DNA of 64,000 nucleotides from Ruminiclostridium sufflavum DSM 19573 (GTDB lineage Bacteria > Bacillota > Clostridia > Acetivibrionales > DSM-1351). The notes under the pieces were generated by a model, which ran no database searches, had not been told where the DNA came from, and saw only the letters and a list, made by a program, of their open reading frames with translations. The stretch is from the NCBI RefSeq assembly GCF_003208175.1, contig NZ_QKMR01000004.1:205686-269685 (forward strand), in the 5' to 3' direction. Both the position numbers and the translations under genes were made by a program. Shown piece after piece: positions 27,537-37,189 of the stretch (its first letter is position 1; each line of letters begins with the position of its first letter).

Positions 27537-29228
27537 ATGTTAGGAAAAAAAAGGCTTGTAAGTTTGTGTTTAGCACTGGCAATGATGGGTTCTGTTATGG
27601 CTGGCTGCGGCGGAGCTTCTGAATCAAAAGACAGCGGCACTGCGCCTACAACAACAGCAGATTCAAAAGATGCTGCACTTGATCCAATCGAAATAAGCTT
27701 TTTCATCTCTGACCCAGGTCAAGCACCGACAGCGGACAATAAGATTTACAAGTTGATAAAGGAAAAGCTGGGCGTTACATGCAAGTTTGAATTTCTTGTA
27801 GGCGACAAGGACCAGAAAATAGGTGTCATGGTTGCCGGCGGTGACTATCCGGATGTGGTTTTCGTTGATACCTTTACTAATCCTAAGTTTACAGGAGCAG
27901 GAGCACTGATACCTCTCGAGGATTTAATCGCAAAGAATGCTCCGAATCTTCAAAAACACTATGAACCATATAAAAATAAGGTTAAGGACTCAAATGACGG
28001 ACATTTTTATGTAATGCCTGATTACGGCGTATATTATAATGATTATCAGACAAACATATGGCAGGGAGCTGCGTTCTGGATACAGAAGGCTGTATTGGCA
28101 GATGCAGGATATCCTCAGGTTAAGACATTAGACCAGTATTTTGATTTGATTGAAAAATATCAGGCAAAGTATCCAGAAATTGACGGACAGAAAACAATAG
28201 GCTTTGAAGTTCTTTCTGACGGATGGAGAGATTTCTGCTTGAAGAATCCTCCCGAGCATTTGATAGGACATCCAAATGACGGGCAGGTAGTTGTTGATCC
28301 CGATACCAACGTGGCTGAATTCTTCTGGGATAAGGACTACGCAAAAACATACTACAAAAAGCTTAATGATATGTACAACAAGGGCTTAATAGACCCTGAG
28401 ACCTTTACAATGAATTATGACCAGTACATGGCAAAATTATCAAGCGGCAGAGTACTCGGTACATTTGACCAGTTCTGGAATTTCAGCAATGCGGATTTGA
28501 CACTCAAGCAGCAGAACAAAATTGAGAGAACATGGGCACCATGTGCTATAACACTGGACGAGAGCATACAGCCTTACTATCAGGACAGAAATGTATTAAA
28601 TGTAAATACCGGATTTGCTATAACCACCAGCTGTGAGAATCCTGAAAGAGTTATCAAATTCTTTGATACCTTGGTAACTGAGGAATGGCAGAGAATACTT
28701 GGCTGGGGTATTGAAGGAGAAGATTATTCCGTGGATTCAAACGGAGAATTCGTCAGAACTCCTGAACAGCGTAAAAACTATGATGACCAGTCCTGGAGAC
28801 TTCAGAACATGGCGTATACCTTATGGTATTATGCACCTAAGATGGAAGGCTCCTTCGCAGACGGAAATGCTTGTACTCCGGGCTTCCAGCCAAAAGAATT
28901 CTACGCATCCTTATCAGATTATGATAAGAATTTCTTGAAGCAATACGGCTATGAGACTTGGACACAATTCCTGAATGAAGCTCCTGAAAACAGAATATCT
29001 TATCCGGCATGGGGAATAGATTTGGTTGACGGTTCGGCTGCAAGTATGGCTAACACCAAGATAGGCGAGGTCGGAACTAAGTTCCTGCCAAAGGCAATTC
29101 TTTCTAAGCCTGCTGATTTTGACAAGGTTTGGGATGAATATGTTACTGAGCTGCACAAGTGTGATATTCAGGCTTATCTGGACAGAATGAATGACCAGCT
29201 TAAGTGGAGAGCAGAGAACTGGAAGTAA
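27537..29228 (+). CDS. Extracellular sugar-binding lipoprotein of an ABC importer (LplA-like)
   Basis: 563 residues, ATG 27537 with AAGGAGGA 7 nt upstream. The signal peptide has a basic start, a hydrophobic core and a lipobox VMAGC, with the Cys at about residue 23, followed by a Ser/Thr/Ala-rich linker, so the mature protein should be lipid-anchored outside the membrane. The rest looks like the large family-1 solute-binding proteins of the LplA/YtcQ type (ISFFISDPGQAPTADNKIYK, PVNTGFA-like region, long C-terminal lobe). It should capture an oligosaccharide and hand it to the two permeases encoded next. A beta-galactosidase gene in the same locus suggests a beta-galactoside-containing ligand, which is inference. 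Confidence 0.88.
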   Translation: MLGKKRLVSLCLALAMMGSVMAGCGGASESKDSGTAPTTTADSKDAALDPIEISFFISDPGQAPTADNKIYKLIKEKLGVTCKFEFLVGDKDQKIGVMVAGGDYPDVVFVDTFTNPKFTGAGALIPLEDLIAKNAPNLQKHYEPYKNKVKDSNDGHFYVMPDYGVYYNDYQTNIWQGAAFWIQKAVLADAGYPQVKTLDQYFDLIEKYQAKYPEIDGQKTIGFEVLSDGWRDFCLKNPPEHLIGHPNDGQVVVDPDTNVAEFFWDKDYAKTYYKKLNDMYNKGLIDPETFTMNYDQYMAKLSSGRVLGTFDQFWNFSNADLTLKQQNKIERTWAPCAITLDESIQPYYQDRNVLNVNTGFAITTSCENPERVIKFFDTLVTEEWQRILGWGIEGEDYSVDSNGEFVRTPEQRKNYDDQSWRLQNMAYTLWYYAPKMEGSFADGNACTPGFQPKEFYASLSDYDKNFLKQYGYETWTQFLNEAPENRISYPAWGIDLVDGSAASMANTKIGEVGTKFLPKAILSKPADFDKVWDEYVTELHKCDIQAYLDRMNDQLKWRAENWK

Positions 29229-29233
29229 TCTTT

Positions 29234-29303
29234 ATTGACTAAAGTCAATTACGGTACTATCCCCGATGAAATCGGTTTTTATCCGGTAGTAATTGACTTT
29301 TAA
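29234..29303. repeat. Dispersed intergenic element, copy 1 (palindromic form)
   Basis: Begins 5 nt after the binding-protein stop. ATTGACTAAAGTCAAT is itself a palindrome, and AAAGTCAATTAC pairs perfectly with GTAATTGACTTT about 37 nt on, enclosing a CCGATgaaATCGG hairpin. The first 18 bases are the same as in the copies at 51876 and 54967. In this position it could also act as a processing or stabilising structure for the upstream mRNA. Confidence 0.6.
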
Positions 29304-29312
29304 TAAAAATAA

Positions 29313-29346
29313 TTCACCGGGGCATATGGGAATATGCTCCGGTGAA
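29313..29346 (+). promoter_or_regulatory. Strong intercistronic hairpin between binding protein and permease
   Basis: TTCACCGG with CCGGTGAA (29313-29320 and 29339-29346) and an inner GCATAT/ATATGC stem, loop of a few bases. No T run follows. Such hairpins after a binding-protein gene typically protect its mRNA from 3' decay and keep it more abundant than the permease mRNAs. Confidence 0.6.
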
Positions 29347-29390
29347 AATAAACTACAAGAAGTTTATTTTCTGATTGACTGGAGGGCAGT

Positions 29391-30374
29391 ATGGCAAATA
29401 ATATATCCGCTTTAAATAACAACAAAAGTCCAAGCGCGCAAGTACAATTACAAGCATCCTTAAAAACCAGCAAGTGGAGTTTGTTAAAGAATCAGAAACA
29501 GCTGGTTTTCATGTCTGTGCCCTTGCTTATATACATATTGCTGTTTTCTTATGCACCGATCTGGGGCTGGCTTATGGCTTTTCAGAATTACAAGCCTGCA
29601 AAATCATTTTTTAACCAGAAGTGGGTTGGTCTTCAGCAATTTGAGTACTTATTTAAGGATGAAGCATTTATACGGGATTTTGTAAATACGCTGTGCATGA
29701 GTGTTATTAATCTTGTGCTTAGCTTTGTAACAGCAATAATATTGGCATTGCTGTTGAATGAAATAAAAAATATGTTTTTCAAAAGAACAATTCAGACTAT
29801 ATCTTATTTACCGCATTTTTTATCATGGATAATCGTATGCGGAATTGTGTCAACATGTTTGTCTACAGAAGGCGGTATTGTAAATGAAGTTCTGATGGCC
29901 TTGGGAATTATTGATTCTCCTGTTTTATGGCTGAGCGAGGGGAAATATTTCTGGGGTATAGTCGGAGCCGCCAATGTTTGGAAAGAGTTGGGATGGAATA
30001 CCATTATTTATATAGCGGCAATAGCCTCTATAGATCCGGCCCAGTATGAAGCTGCTGAAATGGATGGTGCGGGAAGATTCAGAAAGATGTGGAATGTTAC
30101 TCTTCCGGGAATCAAGTCTACGATAATTATATTACTTATTATGAACATAGGACGTGTAATGGATGCCGGCTTTGAGATTCAATACATACTTGGCAACGGC
30201 TTGGTATCTGACTGGTCAGAAACAATTGATATTTATGTTTTGAAATACGGTATCAAGCAATTTAATTATTCATTAGCCACAGCGGCAGGAATTATAAGAA
30301 GTGTAATCAGTATAGTGTTATTGTTTGCAGCTAATTTTGTAGCTAAAAAACTGGGTGAAGAAAGGCTTATATAG
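29391..30374 (+). CDS. ABC sugar transporter permease (LplB-like)
   Basis: 327 residues, ATG 29391 after GGAGG. Six membrane helices can be placed from about residue 35 to 315. The cytoplasmic EAA loop that contacts the ATPase is visible as YEAAEMDGAGRFRKMWNVTLP near 220. It is one of the two membrane subunits of a carbohydrate importer of the LplB/YtcP class. The first 30 residues are polar and rich in Asn, Ser and Gln. It is followed 12 bp later by its partner permease. Confidence 0.92.
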   Translation: MANNISALNNNKSPSAQVQLQASLKTSKWSLLKNQKQLVFMSVPLLIYILLFSYAPIWGWLMAFQNYKPAKSFFNQKWVGLQQFEYLFKDEAFIRDFVNTLCMSVINLVLSFVTAIILALLLNEIKNMFFKRTIQTISYLPHFLSWIIVCGIVSTCLSTEGGIVNEVLMALGIIDSPVLWLSEGKYFWGIVGAANVWKELGWNTIIYIAAIASIDPAQYEAAEMDGAGRFRKMWNVTLPGIKSTIIILLIMNIGRVMDAGFEIQYILGNGLVSDWSETIDIYVLKYGIKQFNYSLATAAGIIRSVISIVLLFAANFVAKKLGEERLI

Positions 30375-30386
30375 GGTGGTGCTACT

Positions 30387-31301
30387 ATGAATATAAAACG
30401 AAAACAATTAAAGATAGAAGATGTATTATTCAATACCTTTAATGCTGCTTTCATGCTGGTATTGGCAATAGTTACACTTTATCCTTTTATTAATACAATA
30501 GCGGTGTCTTTTAATGATGGTCTTGATACAATCAGAGGCGGAATTTATCTCTGGCCGAGAATCTTTTCCCTGCAGAATTACAAGGCGGTTTTTTTCTCGG
30601 GTACTGTTTATAATGCATTTTTTGTTTCGATAGCAAGAACAGTTTTATCAACGGTGCTGAATTTATTCCTGACGACGATGCTGTCATATACCTTGAGCCG
30701 GAAGGAATATGTTTTAAGAAAGCCTATAACTATTATATGTGTTCTTACTATGTATTTCAACGCAGGACTTATACCTAATTACTTTTTGATAAAGGGTCTT
30801 GGGCTGCTGAATAATTTCTGGGTATATGTAATTCCTACCCTGATTTCCGCTTTTAACATGGTTGTTATCAGGACTTATATCTGCAGTATCCCTGAAAGCC
30901 TGATTGAATCCGCAAGGATAGACGGCGCAGGAGATTTCAGGATATTCCTCAAGGTAATCTTTCCTCTGTGCAAGCCATGTCTTGCAACAATAGCATTGTT
31001 TGTAGCTGTTGGTTCGTGGAACGCATGGTTTGATACATTTATATACTGCTCCTCCAAGCAGGAGCTGAGTACTTTGCAGTATGAATTAATGAAATTGCTT
31101 TCCTCTACTTCAAATGCAAATGCAAATCCGGCTATGGCAGCGGGTGTAGGTGCAAATTCCCAGGCCTCCTCGAGCTTGGTTACTCCGCTCTCTATCAGAG
31201 CCGCCATAACTATCGTCGCTGCAATGCCTATAATTGTGGTATACCCGTTCCTCCAGAAGTATTTTATTGTTGGACTGAATGTAGGCAGCGTCAAAGAATA
31301 A
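30387..31301 (+). CDS. ABC sugar transporter permease (YtcP-like)
   Basis: 304 residues, ATG 30387 with GGTGG upstream. Six membrane helices, and the EAA loop reads ESARIDGAGDFRIFLKVIFP near 170. It pairs with the preceding permease. A strong terminator ends the operon 110 bp later. No ATPase gene is present in the locus, so the importer presumably uses a shared MsmX-type ATPase encoded elsewhere, as is usual for this transporter class in Firmicutes. Confidence 0.92.
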   Translation: MNIKRKQLKIEDVLFNTFNAAFMLVLAIVTLYPFINTIAVSFNDGLDTIRGGIYLWPRIFSLQNYKAVFFSGTVYNAFFVSIARTVLSTVLNLFLTTMLSYTLSRKEYVLRKPITIICVLTMYFNAGLIPNYFLIKGLGLLNNFWVYVIPTLISAFNMVVIRTYICSIPESLIESARIDGAGDFRIFLKVIFPLCKPCLATIALFVAVGSWNAWFDTFIYCSSKQELSTLQYELMKLLSSTSNANANPAMAAGVGANSQASSSLVTPLSIRAAITIVAAMPIIVVYPFLQKYFIVGLNVGSVKE

Positions 31302-31411
31302 ATTTATATAGGAGAAGCTGCTTTGAGTAAAAGGTACAAATTTCTTTTCGTATGCAGTGAATTTACATTAAGTAAAAGGCAATAGACTTTAACTAAAAAA
31401 TAATAATGAGC

Positions 31412-31452
31412 AAATAACCCTAATTGTTTAAGCAAATAGGGTTATTTTTTTT
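31412..31452 (+). terminator. Intrinsic terminator of the sugar-uptake operon
   Basis: AAATAACCCTA pairs with TAGGGTTATTT across a 14-nt loop, followed by a run of T. It lies in a 342-bp gap between the permease and beta-galactosidase genes. Apart from this and the promoter near 31579-31607, I see nothing else in that gap. Confidence 0.85.
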
Positions 31453-31578
31453 AGCAAATGAGGTATTATTGATTTAACAATAGAGAATACTCGTAAATAC
31501 CGTACAAACATGGTGAGCTTTCACATTAGAGCGCACAGGAAAAGCTTGCTTTTTTGCAAAAGGATGATTTTTGAATAG

Positions 31579-31607
31579 TATTGAAAAAATGTAAAAAATA
31601 TTATAAT
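31579..31607 (+). promoter_or_regulatory. Probable promoter of the beta-galactosidase gene
   Basis: A perfect -10 TATAAT (31602-31607) lies 17 bp after TATTGA (31579-31584), or 15 bp after TTGAAA (31581-31586). The -35 is therefore ambiguous. Confidence 0.4.
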
Positions 31608-31643
31608 ATTGGAAATAATTAATAAAAAAAGGAGGTTAGTACG

Positions 31644-34600
31644 ATAGTAGAAAAGTTCTTTGAAAATCCAAATATACTTCATGTAAATACTATGAAAAAC
31701 AGGGCGTATTTCATACCGTATCCTGCTGTTGACAAGGCTTTATCGGGAGACAGGGAATGTTCCGGGTATTTTCAATTATTAAACGGTTATTGGAATTTTG
31801 AATACTTCAACAGCATTTATGATGTTACGGGCAAGTTCTGCGAACCCGGATATGATGCCTCCGGATTAAAAAAGATTCCTGTACCGGGAGCATGGCAAAA
31901 TTACGGGTATGATAAGCATCAGTATACCAATATGAAGTATCCGTTTCCATATGACCCTCCATACGTACCGGCGGATAATCCGTGCGGGGCATACGTCAGA
32001 CAATTTGAAATTAACGGAAGCTCGAATAATATGAGAAAGTATTTGAATTTTGAGGGCGTGGATTCCTGCTTCTATTTATGGATAAACGGTCAGTTTATAG
32101 GCTACAGCCAAGTGTCCCATGCCACAAGTGAGTTTGACATAACCGATTTTGTGCATGAAGGCATGAACACTATAGCAGTACTGGTTTTAAAGTGGTGTGA
32201 CGGAAGCTATTTTGAAGATCAGGACAAATTCAGGATGTCCGGGATTTTCAGGGATGTTTATATATTATACAGGCCGGAGGAGCATATACGGGATTTTTTT
32301 ATAAAAACTATTCTAAAGAAGGATTATAAACAGGCAGAGATATTAGTTGAGCTTGAATTTCTGAAAAATCCGATAGCTGTTGAGTATTCACTCTTTGATG
32401 CTGATGGGCGGAAGGTAATAGAAAAAGGGCGGGCTAAAGAAAAGCTTATAAGCTTTACAATCAATAATCCCCGGCTGTGGAACGCCGAAAATCCGAATCT
32501 GTATACGCTGGTTTTAAGTACAGATAATGAGGCTATTTCTACAAGGCTGGGAGTCAGAGAGATTAAAATCAGGGACAGGGTAGTATATTTAAACGGAGCA
32601 AGAGTTAAATTTAAGGGAGTAAACCGGCATGACAGCAGTCCTGTAACAGGGCCGGCCGTAACATATGAGGATATGCTTCTGGACTTAATGATAATGAAGC
32701 AGCACAATATAAATGCAATCCGTACCAGCCATTATCCCAACTCACCTGTTTTTCTTGAATTCTGTGATAAATACGGCTTTTATGTAATAGATGAGGCCGA
32801 CATAGAGACACATGGGACTACTACAATATATGTTGAAACAAAGGATGGCAGCGAATATCCACTGTTAGCCCACAATCCGCTGTATGAAGATACAATTCTG
32901 GACAGGGTGCAAAGATGCGTTGTAAGGGACAAAAACCGTCCTTGTGTGCTTATATGGTCATTAGGAAATGAATCCGGCTATGGAAGAAATTTTGAGAATG
33001 CCCTTAAATGGCTTAAAAATTATGATGCCGACAGGCTTACACACTATGAAAGCGCCTTGTATCCGCCTAATGGGTATGCTTGTGACTACAGCAATTTAGA
33101 TCTTTACAGCCGTATGTATGCCTCCTGTGAGGATATAGTCAACTACTTTGAGGGAGGAAATTGGGACAAGCCCTTCATTCAGTGTGAATTTGTTCATGCA
33201 ATGGGTAATGGCCCCGGAGATATTGAGGAGTACTATGAGCTGATTGAAAAGTATGATGGCTTTTGCGGAGGTTTCGTCTGGGAATGGTGTGACCATGCTA
33301 TTTTTATGGGGAAAAATGAGCGGGGCAGGGAAAAGTTTTATTATGGCGGTGATTTCGGAGAGTTTCCCAATGATGGGAATTTTTGCATAGACGGGCTTGT
33401 TTACCCCGACAGAAGACCGTATACGGGGCTATTGGAATATAAGAATGTTATAAGACCTGTGCGGATAATTAAAGCCAATTTAAAAGAAGGAAAGGTTACC
33501 ATAAAGAATATGCTGGACTTCTATAATTTGAAGGATTATCTGTATATAAACTATCATGTTACCAAGAACGGACAGCTGGTATATGAGGGAACGGTGGAAG
33601 ACAGTGATGTCCTGAACGTAAAGCCTCACGGCGAAAAGGTGATTTATCTGACCTTAGAACAAATAAATGAAGGAAATTGCTATGTCAAATTTAATTATAT
33701 ACAGAAGAATGATATGGAATTTACAAAGAAAGGCCATGTGCTTGGTTTTGACCAAATCGAAGTGTCAATAGAAAAAAAATATGACACAGAAAGTAAAATT
33801 GATTCTATAATTAAAAGGGATATGCTGAACCGCATCGGCATAGAAGCTGAGCTTGCGGATTTCTCAAATAATACAGGCGGCTTTGACTCCGGAACTCAGG
33901 AGGAGGAAAAGAGAATAAGTACAATAAATACAAGAGAAAGTGACCGCAGCCTGATTGTTGCAGGACAAAACTTTAAGTATACCTATAACAAGAATACGGG
34001 CGCATTTGACCAGATGGTTTATAACAATGAGGTCATATTGGCCAAGCCGATGAACTATAATATCTGGAGAGCGCCCACGGACAATGATAAGGTTATGTGC
34101 AGAAAATGGAAGGAATGCGGATACGACAGAACTATATCAAGAGCATATTCAACTAATGTAACACAGCTGGGAAGCAGTATAAGAATTGTAAGTGAAATAT
34201 CAGTATCTGCCGTTCATATACAAAGGATATTGAACATCAGTGCCCAGTGGCTTGTTGGTGACACCGGAACAGTGGCTTTCAATATTCAGGTTGAGAAGAA
34301 TATGGAAATGCCATTTCTTCCAAGGTTTGGACTCAGGCTCTTTCTGCCGGGAGAAATCAATAATGTTGAATACTTTGGCTACGGACCCTATGAAAGCTAT
34401 GCAGATAAGCACAGGGCATCCTATCTGGGTGAGTTCAGGGCAAAGGTCAAGGAGCTGCATGAGGACTACATCAGGCCTCAGGAAAACGGAAGCCATTGGA
34501 GCTGTCATTATATAAAGCTGCTTTCGGAGGAGGGCGTTGGCTTGGCAGCTACAAATAATGAAACCTTCTGCTTTAATGCCTCGCACTATACACAGGAGGA

Positions 34601-34784
34601 GCTTGAAGCCAAAAAGCACAATTTTGAACTTGAGGAAAGCGGCTATACGGTTCTCTGCCTTGACTATACTCAGAGCGGAATAGGGTCTAACAGCTGCGGG
34701 CCCGAGCTTTCAAAAAAGTACAGGTTTGATGCCCAGAGATTTGAATTCAACATGACATTTAAGCCTATTGTAAAACAGATTTAA
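31644..34784 (+). CDS. lacZ: Family GH2 beta-galactosidase (LacZ type), probable ATA start
   Basis: About 1,046 residues if translated from ATA 31644. Domains in order: jelly-roll sugar-binding (SYFEDQDKFRMSGIFRDV), two Ig-like regions, TIM barrel with the acid/base Glu in SLGNESGYG (about 443) and the nucleophile Glu in FIQCEFVHAMGN (about 515), then the C-terminal small-chain domain (NIWRAPTDND, GYGPYESY). It hydrolyses terminal beta-galactosides and has no signal peptide, so it is cytoplasmic. The first ATG in frame is 31692, 48 nt inside. But AAAGGAGG ends 8 nt before ATA 31644, and the residues encoded between (EKFFENPNILHVNT) are the conserved start of this family (ENPxILHVNT...RAYFIPY). 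No ATG, GTG or TTG lies between the upstream in-frame stop (31623) and 31692. If ATA cannot initiate, the protein starts at 31692. Confidence 0.9.
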   Translation: MVEKFFENPNILHVNTMKNRAYFIPYPAVDKALSGDRECSGYFQLLNGYWNFEYFNSIYDVTGKFCEPGYDASGLKKIPVPGAWQNYGYDKHQYTNMKYPFPYDPPYVPADNPCGAYVRQFEINGSSNNMRKYLNFEGVDSCFYLWINGQFIGYSQVSHATSEFDITDFVHEGMNTIAVLVLKWCDGSYFEDQDKFRMSGIFRDVYILYRPEEHIRDFFIKTILKKDYKQAEILVELEFLKNPIAVEYSLFDADGRKVIEKGRAKEKLISFTINNPRLWNAENPNLYTLVLSTDNEAISTRLGVREIKIRDRVVYLNGARVKFKGVNRHDSSPVTGPAVTYEDMLLDLMIMKQHNINAIRTSHYPNSPVFLEFCDKYGFYVIDEADIETHGTTTIYVETKDGSEYPLLAHNPLYEDTILDRVQRCVVRDKNRPCVLIWSLGNESGYGRNFENALKWLKNYDADRLTHYESALYPPNGYACDYSNLDLYSRMYASCEDIVNYFEGGNWDKPFIQCEFVHAMGNGPGDIEEYYELIEKYDGFCGGFVWEWCDHAIFMGKNERGREKFYYGGDFGEFPNDGNFCIDGLVYPDRRPYTGLLEYKNVIRPVRIIKANLKEGKVTIKNMLDFYNLKDYLYINYHVTKNGQLVYEGTVEDSDVLNVKPHGEKVIYLTLEQINEGNCYVKFNYIQKNDMEFTKKGHVLGFDQIEVSIEKKYDTESKIDSIIKRDMLNRIGIEAELADFSNNTGGFDSGTQEEEKRISTINTRESDRSLIVAGQNFKYTYNKNTGAFDQMVYNNEVILAKPMNYNIWRAPTDNDKVMCRKWKECGYDRTISRAYSTNVTQLGSSIRIVSEISVSAVHIQRILNISAQWLVGDTGTVAFNIQVEKNMEMPFLPRFGLRLFLPGEINNVEYFGYGPYESYADKHRASYLGEFRAKVKELHEDYIRPQENGSHWSCHYIKLLSEEGVGLAATNNETFCFNASHYTQEELEAKKHNFELEESGYTVLCLDYTQSGIGSNSCGPELSKKYRFDAQRFEFNMTFKPIVKQI

Positions 34785-34857
34785 AAAAAGTAAGGAAGCA
34801 TAACGCATATATTTTTATTTGCTGATTTTTGCCGGAAATCCGGCGGGGAGGTTAATT

Positions 34858-35379
34858 ATGAATGAAACATTGAAGGCTTTGAAGGAAAGAAGAAGTATCA
34901 GAAGATATAAGGATGAACAGATAACAGAGGAACAGCTGAATCAGATATTGGAAGCCGGTGAATATGCACCGAGCGGCATGGGCTCCCAATCGGCAATAAT
35001 GGTAGTTGTCCAGAAAGAGGAGGTAATTCAAAGGCTCTCAAAGTTAAATGCAGCATATACAGGGGCGCCGGATTCAGATCCGTTTTATGGTGCGCCTACC
35101 GTAATTGTTGTATTGGCTGACAGTGACAGAGTAACATATCTGGAGGACGGAAGTCTGGTATTGGGCAATCTTATGAATGCTGCCTATGCCGTAGGAGTGA
35201 GCTCCTGCTGGATTCACAGGGCAAGGGAAATGTTCATGACCGAAAAAGGAAAGGCTCTTTTAAAGGAATGGGGAATTAAAGACAGCTATGTTGGAATAGG
35301 CAATTGCATACTGGGCTACTATGACTCTGAGTATCCTGCCGCAAGGCCCAGAAAAGAGGGCCGTATTATAAGAGTATGA
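34858..35379 (+). CDS. Nitroreductase family FMN oxidoreductase
   Basis: 173 residues. ATG 34858 has GGGGAGG 7 nt upstream; the open frame extends further 5' but without a better start. FMN-binding features: the N-terminal RRSIRRYKDEQI, EAGEYAPSGMGSQ, and the C-terminal IGIGNCILGY segment followed by a basic RPRKEGRIIRV end. The family reduces nitroaromatics, quinones or enones with NAD(P)H. The physiological substrate cannot be told from sequence. It stands alone between the beta-galactosidase and the decarboxylase genes. Confidence 0.87.
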   Translation: MNETLKALKERRSIRRYKDEQITEEQLNQILEAGEYAPSGMGSQSAIMVVVQKEEVIQRLSKLNAAYTGAPDSDPFYGAPTVIVVLADSDRVTYLEDGSLVLGNLMNAAYAVGVSSCWIHRAREMFMTEKGKALLKEWGIKDSYVGIGNCILGYYDSEYPAARPRKEGRIIRV

Positions 35380-35512
35380 CGGCTGCTTTTATTTATAGTC
35401 CTCAAACAGATATAATTGTGCGCTTAAAGGTAATATGTTACACTGATAGAAGAAAACAACGGATGAAAATAGATGGATTAGCCAATTTAATGAAAAATAC
35501 AGGTATCCGACG

Positions 35513-37033
35513 ATGAACACCTACAACACCCCAATATACAACTACCTGAGGGAATACGCGGAACAGGACATGAATATATTTCACATGCCGGGGCACAAGC
35601 TCTCGAAAGGAATACCGCAGGAGCTGGCAAGGGACATATTGAGACTTGATGTGACCGAAGTTGAGGGAACAGACAACCTTCACTATCCGGAGGGAATTAT
35701 AAAAGAAGCTGAGGAACTGGCTGCCGCCGCTTTTGGAGCAGACAGGACATTTTTTCTTGTAAATGGTTCCACTTGCGGTATTCAGGCGGCAATCATGAGT
35801 GCCTGCTCCAGAGGGCAGAAAATCATTGTGGGGAGAGATTCACACAAGTCTGTGGCGGCAGGTCTTATACTATCCGGTGCAGAGCCGGTTTTTGCATACC
35901 CTGAATACAATTGTGAATTTGGAATTGCCGGGGCAATAACTTCAAAAAGTATAGAAAAGTTATTGCAGGAGCATCCTGATGCGGCGGCGGTACTGGTAAC
36001 AAGGCCCAACTATTACGGAATATGCAGTGATATTGAGAAGATAGCCTGTGCGGTTCACGCCCATAATAAGCTGTTGATTGTGGATGAGGCTCATGGAGCA
36101 CATTTTGCCTTTAATCGCAGACTGCCTTCGCCTGCATTGCAGTATGGCGCGGATATATGCATTCAAAGTGCCCATAAAACCCTTCCGGCAGTGACACAGG
36201 GAGCCTATTTGCACATAAAAGGAAGCAGAGCTGATGCTGAAAGGCTGAAATTTAATTTAAGTATGCTTCAAACCTCAAGTCCGTCATATATTATAATGTC
36301 ATACCTTGATATCGCCAGAGAATTGATGGTGACAGAAGGGGCATCAAAGCTGGAGGCCTTGATAAGCGAAATTGAATTGTTCAGCAGGGAGCTGCGGGAG
36401 TATCCCGAATATAGAATTTTATCAAATAGTATGTCTGAGAGCAATTTTAAAGGGGAAACAACATGCGGGTCAGCATTCCTGCAAAATTTGAATGAAAAAG
36501 CAGCTCATGATCCCACCAGGCTGGTTATAAATATAAGAAAGCTTGGAATAAGCGGCTATTATGCGGAGAAGCTATTAAGAGAGCGCTTTAAAACACAGGT
36601 GGAAATGGCTGATTATGAAAATCTGGTATTTATTACAACGATAGCTGACAGCCCTGACACATTCTCAAGCTTGCTTGCAGCTTTGAAGGGGCTTCGGGGA
36701 TTAGCCTTCAGGGGAGAACTGCAAGGGTTAAACCTACAGCAGAGTATAATTGAAAAATATTATGAGGAATTGCAGACAAGTGCCTTTGAAAAGGCAAAAG
36801 CGGGAAGCTTGCCTTATGAGGCATATATGGCGCAGAAGAAAGCGATACCTTTGAAGGAAAGCTGCGGGAGAATATGTGCAGATGTGATAACTCCATATCC
36901 GCCCGGAATACCGGTTTTATATCCCGGGGAAATTATTGAAAAATACCATATACGGTATATATCCGCTGTTATTGAGGGCAGCGGTAAGGTAAACGGCATT
37001 AGCTACAATAGATATATCCAAGTTATAAAATAA
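35513..37033 (+). CDS. Orn/Lys/Arg decarboxylase family PLP enzyme (YaaO-like)
   Basis: 506 residues. Family marks: FHMPGHKLSKG near the N-terminus, the DEAHGAHF metal/PLP region, and the PLP lysine in SAHKTLPAVTQGA. The C-terminal domain is the shorter type found in Bacillus YaaO/SpeA, without the N-terminal wing of the E. coli enzymes. It decarboxylates a basic amino acid (Arg or Lys) toward polyamines. The start at 35513 has no obvious ribosome binding site; the N-terminus YNTPIYNYLREYAEQD matches the family, so the start is probably right. As in Bacillus, the gene precedes tmk. Confidence 0.88.
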   Translation: MNTYNTPIYNYLREYAEQDMNIFHMPGHKLSKGIPQELARDILRLDVTEVEGTDNLHYPEGIIKEAEELAAAAFGADRTFFLVNGSTCGIQAAIMSACSRGQKIIVGRDSHKSVAAGLILSGAEPVFAYPEYNCEFGIAGAITSKSIEKLLQEHPDAAAVLVTRPNYYGICSDIEKIACAVHAHNKLLIVDEAHGAHFAFNRRLPSPALQYGADICIQSAHKTLPAVTQGAYLHIKGSRADAERLKFNLSMLQTSSPSYIIMSYLDIARELMVTEGASKLEALISEIELFSRELREYPEYRILSNSMSESNFKGETTCGSAFLQNLNEKAAHDPTRLVINIRKLGISGYYAEKLLRERFKTQVEMADYENLVFITTIADSPDTFSSLLAALKGLRGLAFRGELQGLNLQQSIIEKYYEELQTSAFEKAKAGSLPYEAYMAQKKAIPLKESCGRICADVITPYPPGIPVLYPGEIIEKYHIRYISAVIEGSGKVNGISYNRYIQVIK

Positions 37034-37189
37034 TATGTTATAATTTTATATAGGAATATAATTATTTTATTGTGCAAGGATATTTGAACATAAGGACTAA
37101 TTGTACAAAGGCTTGAAGCCTCGATTGACTTGATATTATTTAAAATGAATTATTTAAACCGCATGTAATCCGGCTGGAGGAAAATACAA

